64,000 bases of DNA, from contig OY970371.1 in assembly GCA_963718695.1 (NCBI GenBank), positions 2,666,001 through 2,730,000 on the forward strand. The letters run 5' to 3'. Both the position numbers and the translations under genes were made by a program. Shown piece by piece: positions 1-7,096 of this stretch (its first letter is position 1; each line of letters starts with the position of its first letter). The notes beneath the pieces are model-generated. The model did no database searches. It was not told where the DNA came from and was given only the letters and a program-made list of their open reading frames with translations. Source of the DNA: Manganitrophus sp963718695 (GTDB lineage: Bacteria > Nitrospirota > Nitrospiria > SBBL01 > Manganitrophaceae).

Positions 1-42
1 ATCGAGGGAGTGGACGGCGGGATCCTCCAGCTTCGAGGTCAT
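1..42 (-). CDS. 5' end of a gene that runs off the window edge (unidentified)
   Basis: On the minus strand an ATG opens a frame of 14 codons (MTSKLEDPAVHSLD) that stays open to the first base of the window. A purine-rich GGAAGGGAT stretch lies about 7 to 15 bases upstream and could act as a ribosome binding site. Fourteen residues are too few to identify a family. This may be a real partial gene or a chance frame. Confidence 0.3.
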   Translation of the reverse strand, partial: MTSKLEDPAVHSLD

Positions 43-152
43 GCCTACATCCCTTCCATCCCATCTTCCCGAACAAAGGCTGAAAAAACGTTAACCGAAT
101 GGAAGAGATCATGCGGCCGGCGATCTTCGATTGCATCCGGCGACTCCGGGAC

Positions 153-347
153 TTAATTTCTAATTTTGATCACCCTCATCTTGCAGGAGGGGCAGAAGAG
201 TTTCGGGGTCAGATCGCTGGCACAGACGGGACACGCCTCTTTTCGTCGCTCAATCGCCCGCCGCGCGCCCTGCCGCCGTTCTCCTTGGCGCCGGTCTTCC
301 GTTTCATCTCGCCGTTCACTGGCACGTCTCTCTTGAGGGTCGATCAC
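153..347 (-). CDS. Small arginine-rich zinc-ribbon protein
   Basis: The product is about 64 residues. Its first two thirds are repeated RR-centred segments (ERRASERR, DRRQGERR, ARRAIERRK). The C-terminal third holds two CxxC pairs (CPVC and CPSC, 13 residues apart), a typical zinc ribbon. A strong AAGGAGGA site precedes two in-frame GTG codons. The one at 347 is spaced normally (about 10 bases); the one at 356 is only one base from the site, so 347 is preferred. The charged repeats suggest nucleic-acid or ribosome contact, but that is inference and no function is known. It lies 40 bases downstream of the broken membrane gene and on the same strand. Confidence 0.65.
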   Translation of the reverse strand: MIDPQERRASERRDETEDRRQGERRQGARRAIERRKEACPVCASDLTPKLFCPSCKMRVIKIRN

Positions 348-387
348 TTCGCTCACTCCTCCTTAAGGAAGCGCAACCAGCCCGGCC

Positions 388-953
388 TCAAGACATCAAG
401 AGGGCGATCACGCCGCAAATCAGGTTAACGGTCATCAGACGGACCGATAAATGATGAAGTCGATTAAAATCGGGAATGGGATTCTCTTCCGTTTCGACCT
501 CTTCGATCGATTGGACGGCGGCGGCACCGGAAGAGGCCAAAACCAACGAGGGGCGCAGCGCAGCCTCTCGCGTGACGACCTTGGGCGAGGATTGGTACGC
601 CATCCAATGGCGGAGTTTCGGCGAGACGACCAGGGCCGAGTAAAGCCCCCCCCCGACATGACCAAGATCGCGAGATACCGGGTGAGATTCCAGGGGGTCA
701 GATTCTCCCAGGTCCAATATTTGATCATTCCGGTGATGATCAGCGCCGCAATACAAAAGAGAGAGAGAAGATCGAACTTCCTCAAAATCTCGCCCATCAA
801 ATCGCCGGCCGTTCGCCGCGATTTGATCCTTCGAAAAAGGATGGGAGCGACGATCATCCCGATCGCCACGATTCCACCGACCCAGATCGAAAGAGCCAGC
901 AGGTGAATGAATTGGATTCCCATGAAGAAAAAGTTCGGGATCGGAACTTCCAT
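388..953 (-). pseudogene. DUF4149/TMEM205-like integral membrane protein, frameshifted at a G9 run
   Basis: The N-terminal part (starting MEVPIPNFFF, good AGAGGG site) carries a first membrane helix with HLLALSIWVGG and a second around FCIAALIITG, as in DUF4149-type membrane proteins. The frame then breaks at a run of nine G (plus-strand C at 646-654). One extra G would restore SGGGLYSALVVSPKLR, and reading would continue through the second frame to a last helix (LMTVNLICGVIALLMS) ending at 388. The restored protein would be about 188 residues. The break may be a sequencing error in the homopolymer, a true loss, or slipped-strand phase variation; the sequence alone cannot separate these. The family role is unknown. 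Confidence 0.7.
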
Positions 954-1230
954 TGCGACCCTCTTAACCGTTTTATTGAATAACCGACCGGCTTGGAAAG
1001 AAAGCCCGATCGTGTCGATTAATAAACAACTTCCAAGAAACAGCCTGAAGAACGGCCATCCTTATACCCCAAGATACCCAAGCCGCGGGTCCATCCCACC
1101 TGTGGAAGCTCCCTCCTTGAACCCCTCGGGTGGAACAAGAGAGGAGAGTTGCAGAGGAGAAAAGAGGATAATGAAAACATGAAAGATAAGCTGAAAGAAA
1201 GGGCGGGAACCGCTTTAGAGGGGGAATCGC

Positions 1231-1605
1231 TCATGAACTACGTTTCTTCTTCTCTTCCTTGTCGATCCAACCGCTGATGATTTTCTTCTGGTCTGAGGCA
1301 AGGTCGATAAAACGAACGCCGACCCCTTCGGAGATGATTCCGTTGGTGTCGTATTTCTTCTTCCAGGCGACCTCGCACGTACAGCGCACTTTCGTTTTGT
1401 TGTCGGGAAGAATAAATTCGATGGGAAATCGATCTCCCACCTTGACCGTCTGTGAGGAGGAGAGGAAGAGCCCTCCTTGGCTGATATTCTCGGCATACGC
1501 CAGGAAGACTTTATTGGAGTACTTTCCTTTGACTTCGAGAACGATGAACGGGACTCTTGGAGATTCTCGCCGATTGATCTTTTTTTTCTCTTCAGAAGTC
1601 AGCAT
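1231..1605 (-). CDS. PilZ-domain protein (likely c-di-GMP receptor)
   Basis: The product is about 124 residues and consists almost only of a PilZ domain. The two c-di-GMP binding signatures are visible: an RRESPR segment near residue 15 (RxxxR motif) and NISQGGLFL near residue 45 ([D/N]xSxxG). Beta-rich sequence follows, including a WKKKY segment and GVGVRFIDL. The charged tail is KEEKKKRSS. An AAGGGGGG site precedes the ATG at 1605; an upstream in-frame TTG at 1620 is less likely. Single-domain PilZ proteins act as effectors that bind partners such as pilus or flagellar components. The partner here is unknown. The gene stands alone next to a MITE-like element. Confidence 0.85.
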   Translation of the reverse strand: MLTSEEKKKINRRESPRVPFIVLEVKGKYSNKVFLAYAENISQGGLFLSSSQTVKVGDRFPIEFILPDNKTKVRCTCEVAWKKKYDTNGIISEGVGVRFIDLASDQKKIISGWIDKEEKKKRSS

Positions 1606-1674
1606 GCGCCCCCCTTTCAAAATAGAAAGATGAGGTTGACTATATCAACTCCGGGGAGATCCGTCAATAAAATT

Positions 1675-1876
1675 TAACGAAGGGTAGTGACTCAGTCTGG
1701 AATCAATTTCTGGATTGTCATTCCCGCGTAGGCGGGAAAGCGCCTGGAACCGACTTGATGCGCACAGCGCCTCCGATCGCTTCGCGACAGCAATCCAGTG
1801 ATTTAAAACCTCTGGATGCCCGCTTGCCGCGGGCATGACGACTTTGGAATTTCAAATGAGTCACTACCTAACGAAG
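1675..1876. mobile_element. MITE-like non-autonomous element, 186 bp with 8-bp target duplication
   Basis: A 12-bp perfect terminal inverted repeat, GGTAGTGACTCA at 1683-1694 and its complement at 1857-1868, bounds 186 bp without a credible gene. The direct repeat TAACGAAG sits immediately outside on both sides (1675-1682 and 1869-1876), as expected for a target-site duplication. Inside, a second pair of related arms continues the symmetry: GTCATTCCCGC near 1728 and the complement of GTCATGCCCGC near 1839. This is the structure of a miniature inverted-repeat transposable element moved by a transposase encoded elsewhere. The family is not assigned. Confidence 0.8.
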
Positions 1877-1941
1877 ATCACTGCGGCAATGAACATCCCT
1901 TCGCCCGAGACCGGGCGAAGGGATACATGAATCGATCGCGT

Positions 1942-2169
1942 TTACCGTTCTTCGGCGAAAGCCAAGAAGGCGATATTACGAGCACGCTTAATCGAGGCGG
2001 TCAGGTCCCGCTGATGCGCGGCGCAGTTTCCGGAAATTCGCCGCGGGATAATTTTCCCCCGCTCGGTAAGAAATCCCTTTAAAACCTGGATCTCCTTGTA
2101 ATCGACCGTCTCTTTTTTCTCAGTACAAAAACGGCAAACGCGTCTTCGCTGAAAATATTTCTTTTCCAC
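1942..2169 (-). CDS. rpsR: 30S ribosomal protein S18
   Basis: The 75-residue product matches S18 throughout. It has an N-terminal zinc-binding-type CRFC pair, then DYKEIQVLKGFL, then the conserved GKIIPRRISGNCAAHQR RNA-binding core and a C-terminal RARNIAFLAF helix. S18 binds the central domain of 16S rRNA with S6. The start is a GTG behind GGAGGAG. It is the last gene of rpsF-ssb-rpsR. The usual next gene rplI (L9) is absent; a MITE-like element follows instead. Confidence 0.97.
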   Translation of the reverse strand: MEKKYFQRRRVCRFCTEKKETVDYKEIQVLKGFLTERGKIIPRRISGNCAAHQRDLTASIKRARNIAFLAFAEER

Positions 2170-2204
2170 AACTCCTCCGCTTGTTCTTAATTCTCGAACA
2201 CATC

Positions 2205-2233
2205 GTAGGGGCGTATTGCAATACGCCCCCTAC
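2205..2233. repeat. Palindromic intergenic repeat of the GTAGGGGCG type
   Basis: A near-perfect 29-base palindrome has arms GTAGGGGCGTATTGC and GCAATACGCCCCCTAC. It fills the gap between ssb and rpsR. The same GTAGGGGCG outer arm occurs at 28849-28872 and 47689-47758. It has no T tract, so it is better read as a REP-like repeat or RNA-stability hairpin than as a terminator. Confidence 0.75.
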
Positions 2234-2632
2234 CTAAAATGGAACCTCGTCCATCCCCTCATCACTGGGCAGCTCGCTTCTTGAAGGCCCTTCCGAGCCG
2301 TCTTGACGCTTGGGCAGGAACCGAATCGTCTGAGCAACGACCTCATGTTTGTTCCGCTTCTGACCGTCTTCCGTTTCCCATCGACGCTGCTGAAGCCTCC
2401 CGTCAACGATGACCCCCTGGCCCTTCGAGAGATACTGCCCGCTGTTCTCCGCTTGCTTTCCAAAGACCACGATATCGATGAAGCAGACCTCATCCTTCAT
2501 CTCTTCTCCCTGCTTGTAGCGGTGATTGACCGCCAGTCCAAAGCTGGCGACGGCCGTTCCGCTCGGCGTATATCGGATCTCCGGGTCTTTGGTTAGGTTT
2601 CCAATCAAAATCACTTTATTAAAGCTGACCAT
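2234..2632 (-). CDS. ssb: Single-stranded DNA-binding protein
   Basis: About 132 residues. The N-terminal OB fold is clear (FNKVILIGNLTKDPEIRYTP, then AVASFGLAVN, GKQAENSGQYLSKGQGVIVDGRL). The acidic tail ends MDEVPF, close to the DDDIPF-type tip that recruits repair and replication partners. The start at 2632 is chosen because GGGGAG lies just upstream and the protein then begins MVSFNKV; an upstream frame extension of 10 residues is not conserved-looking. The gene sits between rpsF and rpsR, a common arrangement that couples ssb to ribosomal protein synthesis. Confidence 0.95.
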   Translation of the reverse strand: MVSFNKVILIGNLTKDPEIRYTPSGTAVASFGLAVNHRYKQGEEMKDEVCFIDIVVFGKQAENSGQYLSKGQGVIVDGRLQQRRWETEDGQKRNKHEVVAQTIRFLPKRQDGSEGPSRSELPSDEGMDEVPF

Positions 2633-2711
2633 TTTTCCACTCCCCGTTCCGCAGATAAACACCTTTCTGTCAAATAAAGACGAAAACGACCGCGGAACTC
2701 TCTATGTAATG

Positions 2712-3080
2712 TTATCTCTCTCCGACCGATTCTCGATCACGGTATGATGAGACCGGCTTTTCATCGCGGGCCGGAAGGGTCTTTCCAAGCTTCTCATTCG
2801 GGATTTTGAGGGTGATGAATTTGATGATCGACTCGTCGAGTCGATAGCTCCGTTCGAGTTCTGAGACAGTGGTCCCGGTTCCCTTGAAATGCGCGATCAG
2901 GTAGGTCCCCTTCTTTTCCTTCCGCACTTCATAGGCGAGTTTCTTTTTGCCCCAATTTTCGGTAACAACCACCTCCCCTCCCGCTTTCTGGATCACCCCT
3001 TTGATCTTTTCAGTGATCTTGGCGACCTCGTCATCGGAAAGGGACGGTTTGACGATGAAAATCGTCTCATATCCGTTCAT
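2712..3080 (-). CDS. rpsF: 30S ribosomal protein S6
   Basis: About 122 residues beginning MNGYETIFIVKPSLSD, the standard S6 N-terminus, followed by TENWGKKKLAYEVRKEKKGTY and the conserved SYRLDESIIKFITLKI. S6 pairs with S18 on the 30S platform. The ATG at 3080 has a GAGGGAGAA site; an in-frame start 8 codons upstream is less likely. It is the first gene of rpsF-ssb-rpsR. Confidence 0.96.
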   Translation of the reverse strand: MNGYETIFIVKPSLSDDEVAKITEKIKGVIQKAGGEVVVTENWGKKKLAYEVRKEKKGTYLIAHFKGTGTTVSELERSYRLDESIIKFITLKIPNEKLGKTLPARDEKPVSSYRDRESVGER

Positions 3081-3104
3081 GAATTCTCCCTCACGGTTAA
3101 TCAA

Positions 3105-3320
3105 GCCCTAAAACGCGTTTAGAGCGAGGATGTTAAGAAGGCCTTTTCGCAGCGCAACTGCGCCACAAAAGCGCCTCTATTTCGGACGGCCCTCCGTCCG
3201 CTTTGCGTTGATCGGTGAACGCCACTCTGGGCATTTACGGAACTCAACGCAACACTTTTTAACATATCTCATTTTCCGAGTCAATGCGACCTTTGAAGCC
3301 GCTTCGGCGCTCCAGGACGA
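3105..3320. other. Intergenic region upstream of rpsF with nested inverted repeats
   Basis: No credible gene is seen here. An 11-base near-perfect inverted repeat (ATGTTAAGAAG at 3130-3140 against the complement of ATGTTAAAAAG at 3255-3265) encloses a smaller palindrome, CGGACGGCCCTCCGTCCG, near 3193-3210. The promoter of the rpsF operon must lie here. A TTGACT at 3279-3284 on the minus strand is a possible -35 element, but no clear -10 follows. Confidence 0.4.
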
Positions 3321-4415
3321 TTAAACATTGAACCGGAAGTAGACGCAATCGCCATCCTGAACCAGATACTCTTTCCCTTCCAGGCGGAGCAACCCCTTCT
3401 CCTTGATCGCTTGCGCGCTGCCGAGGCGGATCAAATCGTCATAGCGGAAGATCTCGGCCCTGATGAAGCCTCGTTCGATATCGGAGTGGATTTTTCCCGC
3501 CGCCTGCACCGCCGGGGTCCCCTTTGAAATCGTCCACCCTTTGACCTCATCCTCCCCGACCGTAAAGAAGGTCACGAGTCCCAGGAGGCGATACGAGGCA
3601 CGAATGAGCCGCGCGAGCCCCGGCTCGGTCAGCCCCAACTCCTGCAAGAAGACCTCGCCCTCCTCGGGGGAGAGCACGGCGATTTCCGATTCGATCTTCC
3701 CGCTGATGATAATGCACTCGGTCCCCTCCTGCCGCGCGATCTCCACGACCCGATCCGAGAAGGCGTTTCCCTTCTCGACGTCCCCTTCGGGAACGTTCGC
3801 CACATAAAGAATCGGCTTTGCCGTCAGGAGGGCCAGCTCTTTCATCACCGGCGCCTCTTCCTCGGAAACCGGAACCTGTCTGGCCGATTTTCCTTGTGAA
3901 AGGGCGTCTTTCAGACGGGTCAGAAGGTTCGATTCCCGAACCGACTCCTTGTCGCCCGACTTTGCCTTCTTTTCAACCCGGAGCAGCCGCTTCTCGACCG
4001 AATCCAAATCCTTCAGGATCAGCTCGGTGTCGATGATCTCGACATCGCGCTTCGGGTCGACCGCTCCGTTGACATGGACGATCTCCGGGTCATCGAAGCA
4101 GCGGACGATATGAACCAGCGCATCGACCTCCCGGATATGGCCGAGGAACTGATTCCCGAGCCCTTCTCCTTTGCTGGCCCCTTCCACCAGGCCGGCGATA
4201 TCGACAAACTCCATGTTCGTCGGCGTCAATTTCTTCGGCTTGTAGATTTCGGCCAGCCGCGTCAGCCGCTCATCCGGGACCTCTACGATCCCGACGTTCG
4301 GCTCGACCGTACAGAACGGATAGTTCGCGACCGCCGCGTTTGCGCGGGTCAGCGCATTAAAAATAGTCGACTTGCCGACATTCGGAAGTCCGATAATTCC
4401 ACAATTGACTGCCAT
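3321..4415 (-). CDS. ychF: Redox-regulated ATPase YchF (Obg-like, OLA1 family)
   Basis: The 364-residue protein is full length. G1 is GLPNVGKS at residues 9-16 and G3 is DIAGLVEGASKGEGLGNQFL. The usual guanine-specificity motif is replaced by NVPE, the YchF hallmark that switches preference to ATP. A helical hairpin (about 130-210) and the C-terminal TGS-like domain ending GKEYLVQDGDCVYFRFNV are present. YchF binds ribosomes and responds to oxidative stress in characterised bacteria. The ATG follows AGGAAAG. Pth lies upstream in the same direction, separated by a palindromic repeat. Confidence 0.97.
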   Translation of the reverse strand: MAVNCGIIGLPNVGKSTIFNALTRANAAVANYPFCTVEPNVGIVEVPDERLTRLAEIYKPKKLTPTNMEFVDIAGLVEGASKGEGLGNQFLGHIREVDALVHIVRCFDDPEIVHVNGAVDPKRDVEIIDTELILKDLDSVEKRLLRVEKKAKSGDKESVRESNLLTRLKDALSQGKSARQVPVSEEEAPVMKELALLTAKPILYVANVPEGDVEKGNAFSDRVVEIARQEGTECIIISGKIESEIAVLSPEEGEVFLQELGLTEPGLARLIRASYRLLGLVTFFTVGEDEVKGWTISKGTPAVQAAGKIHSDIERGFIRAEIFRYDDLIRLGSAQAIKEKGLLRLEGKEYLVQDGDCVYFRFNV

Positions 4416-4434
4416 ATTCTTTCCTAAAATAGAT

Positions 4435-4513
4435 GAGGCGTCAGGGGTGAGGCGTCAGGGGTCAAGTCAAAAGATTAAATCTTTTACCCCTCGCGCCTGA
4501 CGCCTAACGCCTC
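4435..4513. repeat. Imperfect inverted repeat between ychF and pth (GAGGCGT type)
   Basis: The left arm repeats GAGGCGTCAGGGGT twice. The right arm is its degenerate complement (ACCCCT, GCGCCTGACGCC, TAACGCCTC). The centre is the palindrome AAAAGATTAAATCTTTT. The element fills almost all of the spacer. The same design, with arms built from short varied words, recurs at 5107-5182, 48589-48665, 50301-50379 and 63914-64000. Confidence 0.75.
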
Positions 4514-4519
4514 AGGCAT

Positions 4520-5086
4520 TTAATGGTACCGGTTCATCGCCTCGGTGATCCGTCCCTCCAGAAGAAACGGTAGCGCCTCGACCCCTTTATCAATCGATTC
4601 TTCCACCTGCTTCAACGCTTCCGCTCCAAAAGGGGTCAGAACATAATCGGCCGGATCTTGGCTTGGATCGCGGCCAATTCCGATGCGGAGACGAATAAAT
4701 TCATTGGTTCCGATTGCATCGATAATGGACGCCACCCCGCGATGTCCGCCGGCGCCCCCCTTGGTCCGAATTCGTATCCGGCCGCACGGGAGATCCAGGT
4801 CATCATACACGACGATCATCTCGGAGGGGGAGAGACCGAAAGAGTGAAGATGGGACTGAACCGATCGGCCGCTTCGGTTCATGAAGGTCTGCGGCTTCAC
4901 CAGAACCAAATCGATCTTCCCGGAGGGGGCGCTCAACCGGCCTTGACCCACCCTCGCTTCCCCCTTCTTTTCAGAAAGAGAAATCCCGTGGCGCTTTGCA
5001 AAGGAATCAATCAGCCAAAAGCCGACGTTATGTTTGGTCTCTTCATACTCCGGGCCGGGGTTCCCCAGTCCGACAATCAGTTTCAC
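4520..5086 (-). CDS. pth: Peptidyl-tRNA hydrolase
   Basis: 188 residues, a normal Pth length. The signature GLGNPGPEYEETKHNVGFW holds the conserved Asn and the catalytic His (about residue 20). KPQTFMNRSG and YDDLDLPCGRIR (with the catalytic Asp) follow, then GGAGGHRGVASI. The enzyme frees tRNA from peptidyl-tRNA dropped by stalled ribosomes. The GTG start follows GAGGAG. It lies between rplY and ychF, a conserved translation cluster. Confidence 0.97.
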   Translation of the reverse strand: MKLIVGLGNPGPEYEETKHNVGFWLIDSFAKRHGISLSEKKGEARVGQGRLSAPSGKIDLVLVKPQTFMNRSGRSVQSHLHSFGLSPSEMIVVYDDLDLPCGRIRIRTKGGAGGHRGVASIIDAIGTNEFIRLRIGIGRDPSQDPADYVLTPFGAEALKQVEESIDKGVEALPFLLEGRITEAMNRYH

Positions 5087-5106
5087 GATCCGCTCCTCAA
5101 AAGAAC

Positions 5107-5182
5107 GGGGCCGGGTGTCGGGGGCCGGGGATCGGCAATAAATTTTTGTTTCGTTGGACCCTGACCCCTGACACCCGGCCCC
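5107..5182. repeat. Inverted repeat between pth and rplY (GGGGCCGGGTGTC arms)
   Basis: Thirteen bases, GGGGCCGGGTGTC at 5107-5119, are perfectly complementary to 5170-5182, with further imperfect pairing inside (GGGGCCGGGG against CCCTGACCCC). The loop is A/T-rich. It belongs by design to the same intra-operon repeat family as 4435-4513. Confidence 0.75.
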
Positions 5183-5197
5183 TGCTCCTGAAGGAGC

Positions 5198-5932
5198 TTA
5201 CTTCTTGGGCTCTTTTTTCTCTTCCTTCCCCTTCGCCTCGGGTTTTGCCTTGGCATCGCCGGCCTTGGCCTCTCCCTTCGGAGCTTCCTCTCCCTCTTTC
5301 TTTGAGGTGACCTCCGGTTCCTTCACTTCCTTCGGAGCGGTCAGCAGCTCTTCCAGCTTCGCTTCGGAAATCGGCGCGGCGACGGAGACAACGACTTGAT
5401 CGGGATCGGTCATCACCTCAATCCCTTCCGCCAACCGAATATCCTTTGCATGAACCGACTCCCCGATCGCAAGAGAAGAAGCATCGACCTGAATATGGTC
5501 CGGGATTAATGAAGGGAGACAACGGATCTCCATCTCACGCAGGTTGTGTTGAAGCACCCCCCCCTCTTTCACCCCCACCGACACCGCTCCGATGACTTCG
5601 ACAGGAACTTTAATCATAATCGGCTCGTTCATATTAATTTCAAAGAGATCGGCATGCAGCACCTTTCCGGTAATCGGATCTCGCTGAAAATCACGCAAAA
5701 TCGCCACACGGGACGCTCCGTCCGATGCCCCCGCAATCTGAAGGGTGATGAGCGTATTTTCCCCCGAGGCTGAATGGAGCACCTTGCTGATATCTTTCGG
5801 GTTCATCGTGAGCAGGGTGGAGGCGCCGGCGCCATAGAGAACGGCGGGAATCATTCCGCGCATTCTTAATTGCCGGGCGACCCCTTTGCCGGCCTCTTTT
5901 CGAAATTCACTTTGGATCTCAATCTTTTGCAT
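5198..5932 (-). CDS. rplY: 50S ribosomal protein L25/general stress protein Ctc
   Basis: 244 residues. The N-terminal L25 domain (about 1-95: EFRKEAGKGVARQLRMRGMIPAVLYG) binds 5S rRNA. The TL5-type C-terminal domain (about 95-190: VPVEVIGAVSVGVKEGGVL, REMEIRCLPSLIPDHIQVD) identifies the long Ctc form. A final 55-residue tail rich in Lys, Glu and Ala (ending KKEPKK) is unstructured-looking and longer than in many relatives. GAGAGG precedes the ATG. The rplY gene is commonly cotranscribed with prs and pth, as here. Confidence 0.96.
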   Translation of the reverse strand: MQKIEIQSEFRKEAGKGVARQLRMRGMIPAVLYGAGASTLLTMNPKDISKVLHSASGENTLITLQIAGASDGASRVAILRDFQRDPITGKVLHADLFEINMNEPIMIKVPVEVIGAVSVGVKEGGVLQHNLREMEIRCLPSLIPDHIQVDASSLAIGESVHAKDIRLAEGIEVMTDPDQVVVSVAAPISEAKLEELLTAPKEVKEPEVTSKKEGEEAPKGEAKAGDAKAKPEAKGKEEKKEPKK

Positions 5933-5943
5933 AAAACCTCTCT

Positions 5944-5964
5944 GTAGGAGGGACCTCAGGTCCC
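5944..5964. repeat. Short palindrome in the prs-rplY spacer
   Basis: GTAGGAGGGACCTCAGGTCCC contains the 8-bp stem GGGACCTC-AGGTCCC. The outer GTAGG resembles the GTAGGGGCG repeat family. It may be a degenerate member or a small RNA hairpin. Confidence 0.5.
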
Positions 5965-5986
5965 GATTCTGATTGGGTCTATCACT

Positions 5987-6925
5987 CTAAACGAAGAGAG
6001 AGCTGACCGATGCCTCTTCGTGGATCCGTTTAATCGCCTCACCGATCAGGGAAGCGATCGGCAAGACAGTAATTTTCTTGCAAATCTGCTCTTTCCCTTT
6101 GAGCGGAATCGTATTGGTGACCACCACCTCATCGATGGGCGCCTCATTCAGCCGCTGCAACGCCGGCCCCGATAGGACCGGATGCGTGCACCCGGCGACG
6201 ATCCGGGCCGCCCCCTTCGCCTTAATCGCTGCCGCCGCCTGCGCAATCGTTCCGGCCGTGTCGATCATATCATCGAGAATCAAAATATCCCGACCGACGA
6301 CATCGCCGATGATATTCATAATTTTCGTTCGGTTCGGCCCCTCTCGCCGCTTATCGATAATCGCCAAACCGACATTGAGTCTCTTGGCGAAGGCCCGTGC
6401 CCGCTCCACGCCGCCCGCATCCGGGGAGACCACCACCAGATCGTTAAATTTCTTCTTTCTAAAATAGTCGAGCAAAACCGGTGTCGCATAGAGATGATCG
6501 ACCGGGATGTTGAAAAAACCCTGGATCTGTCCGGCATGAAGATCGATCGTGAGAACCCGGTGTACGCCGGATGCTGCGATCAGATCGGCCACGAGCTTTG
6601 CCGTGATGGGGACCCGCGGTTGGTCCTTTCGGTCCTGCCGTGCATAACCGTAATAAGGAATGACGGCGGTGATCTCCTCTGCCGAAGCCCGTTTCAGAGC
6701 GTCGATCAAAATCAACAGCTCCATGATATGGTTATTGACCGGCTCCGAGGTCGACTGGACGACAAAAACATCGCTGCCGCGGACATTCTCTTCAAGCTTA
6801 ACGAAGATCTCTCCGTCACTGAACGTAGAGACGACCGCATGCCCGAGCGAAATACCGAGATAATCACAGATCTCTTTGGTGAGGACTGGATTTGAATTAC
6901 CCGAAAAAAGCTTCAACCTTCGCAT
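5987..6925 (-). CDS. prs: Ribose-phosphate pyrophosphokinase (PRPP synthetase)
   Basis: 312 residues, the standard class I length. Visible are the N-terminal FSGNSNPVLTKEICDYLG, the ATP-site RQDRKDQPRVPITAK, DLHAGQIQGFF, the flexible-loop DKRREGPN and the PRPP-binding signature DILILDDMIDTAGT. The enzyme makes PRPP from ribose 5-phosphate and ATP for purine, pyrimidine, histidine and tryptophan synthesis. The trp operon in this window uses PRPP at TrpD. It sits in the conserved ispE-tRNA-Gln-prs-rplY-pth-ychF run. Confidence 0.97.
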   Translation of the reverse strand: MRRLKLFSGNSNPVLTKEICDYLGISLGHAVVSTFSDGEIFVKLEENVRGSDVFVVQSTSEPVNNHIMELLILIDALKRASAEEITAVIPYYGYARQDRKDQPRVPITAKLVADLIAASGVHRVLTIDLHAGQIQGFFNIPVDHLYATPVLLDYFRKKKFNDLVVVSPDAGGVERARAFAKRLNVGLAIIDKRREGPNRTKIMNIIGDVVGRDILILDDMIDTAGTIAQAAAAIKAKGAARIVAGCTHPVLSGPALQRLNEAPIDEVVVTNTIPLKGKEQICKKITVLPIASLIGEAIKRIHEEASVSSLFV

Positions 6926-7010
6926 GGAAAGCGATCCTCATCATAAAGCCCCGGCCGACAGGTCCGAATGCGCTCCGTTTCCGGGCATCAGGACTGTTTT
7001 CGGGGTGGTT

Positions 7011-7085
7011 TGGCTGGGGCGCCAGGGATCGAACCTGGGCTGCGAGATCCAAAATCTCGTGACCTGCCAGCTAGTCGACGCCCCA
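7011..7085 (-). tRNA. tRNA-Gln (anticodon UUG)
   Basis: A 75-base cloverleaf is seen on the minus strand. The acceptor stem TGGGGCG pairs with CGCCCCA, followed by an encoded GCCA end. The anticodon arm CGAGA-TTTTGGA-TCTCG puts TTG at the anticodon. The T arm is CCAGG-TTCGATC-CCTGG. U1-A72 is typical of glutamine tRNAs. It lies between ispE and prs. Confidence 0.95.
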
Positions 7086-7096
7086 ATAATAAAAAC

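Noticed and set aside
1019..1234. 71-codon minus-strand frame before the PilZ gene
   Set aside because: Low-complexity Ser/Leu/Phe composition, no ribosome site, no family resemblance.
2205..2233. Palindrome as a rho-independent terminator between ssb and rpsR
   Set aside because: No T tract on either strand and the downstream gene belongs to the same operon; a repeat-family explanation fits better.
3130..3324. 64-codon plus-strand frame between rpsF and ychF
   Set aside because: Runs through inverted repeats and opposes both neighbours; no ribosome site.
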